From NCBI GenBank assembly GCA_034769895.1, contig CM068367.1, forward strand, positions 1,318,755,286 to 1,318,819,285: a stretch of DNA of 64,000 nt, read 5' to 3'. Source of the DNA: Magicicada septendecula. Its lineage: Eukaryota; Arthropoda; Insecta; Hemiptera; Cicadidae. The position numbers were made by a program, and so were the translations under genes. Below, piece after piece: positions 63,867 through 64,000 of the stretch. Position 1 is the stretch's first letter; every line of letters starts with the position of its first letter. The notes under the pieces were generated by a model. The model saw only the letters and a list, made by a program, of their open reading frames with translations, had not been told where the DNA came from and made no database searches.

Positions 63867-64000
63867 AGTCAGTACATCAGGACCTAAATTAATATTAGGT
63901 AAACATTAATTAACCTACACACACATATAACGAGTGTTCTATTTGTCTGACTGTATGTGCATATCTTGTACATTACACAGATACGTGTTACTATTCTCTT

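Overview
The window looks like intergenic or intronic DNA from an arthropod, most likely an insect with a repeat-rich genome. It is AT-rich throughout, has no operon-like gene packing, and carries many long dinucleotide microsatellites. It also holds broken copies of non-LTR retrotransposons (LINEs), a Penelope-like element (PLE), a mariner relic, a tRNA-derived SINE and insect-type dispersed repeats. No complete host protein-coding gene is visible. The best host signals are a GC/CpG-rich island followed by a short signal-peptide-like exon with a consensus splice donor (about 58.96-59.17 kb, + strand), and a heat-shock-element plus TATA promoter (35.63-35.71 kb, + strand).

Layout: 0.25-3.0 kb holds two LINE relics (reverse transcriptase tail, endonuclease tail). 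4.1-6.8 kb holds dispersed repeats and a five-copy array of about 158 bp. 7.3-7.7 kb holds an R1-like LINE relic on the minus strand. 8.1-10.06 kb is a degenerate AT-rich minisatellite field. 13.7-16.0 kb has a hammerhead-like motif, a dead mariner and a SINE. 16.5-19.4 kb has a duplicated repeat around a 136-bp AC tract. 24.2-30 kb is a cluster of LINE relics, with a fold-back PLE 3' end at 25.76-26.33 kb and two different LINEs head to head at 27.84 kb. 32.3 kb has a THAP-like fragment. 35.6-36.8 kb has the heat-shock-type promoter and splice signals. 37.3-39.74 kb carries the most complete element, a PLE with reverse transcriptase and GIY-YIG endonuclease, inactivated by two frameshifts and a stop, followed by a perfect 200-bp hairpin. 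42.4-43.8 kb has a second PLE-type fold-back and a LINE endonuclease relic. 50.1 kb has another LINE tail and 56.0 kb a third fold-back. 58.9 kb to the end is microsatellite-dense and probably the 5' end and first intron of a host gene, with an RNase H relic at 62.0-62.4 kb.

The unifying observation is a recurring motif: CTGANGA, one extra base, a short hairpin whose arms covary between copies, then GAAAC and a palindrome. It occurs about ten times, on both strands. It fits a hammerhead-ribozyme layout (stem I pairing, palindromic stem III, cleavable C or T) except for one unpaired base at the start of stem II. Twice it lies directly downstream of recognisable PLE C-terminal coding sequence, and three times inside fold-back structures. 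This suggests that PLE 3' ends carrying hammerhead-like RNAs have spread here as solo and inverted pieces. All family assignments were made by reading translations and base pairing by eye; no searches were run.
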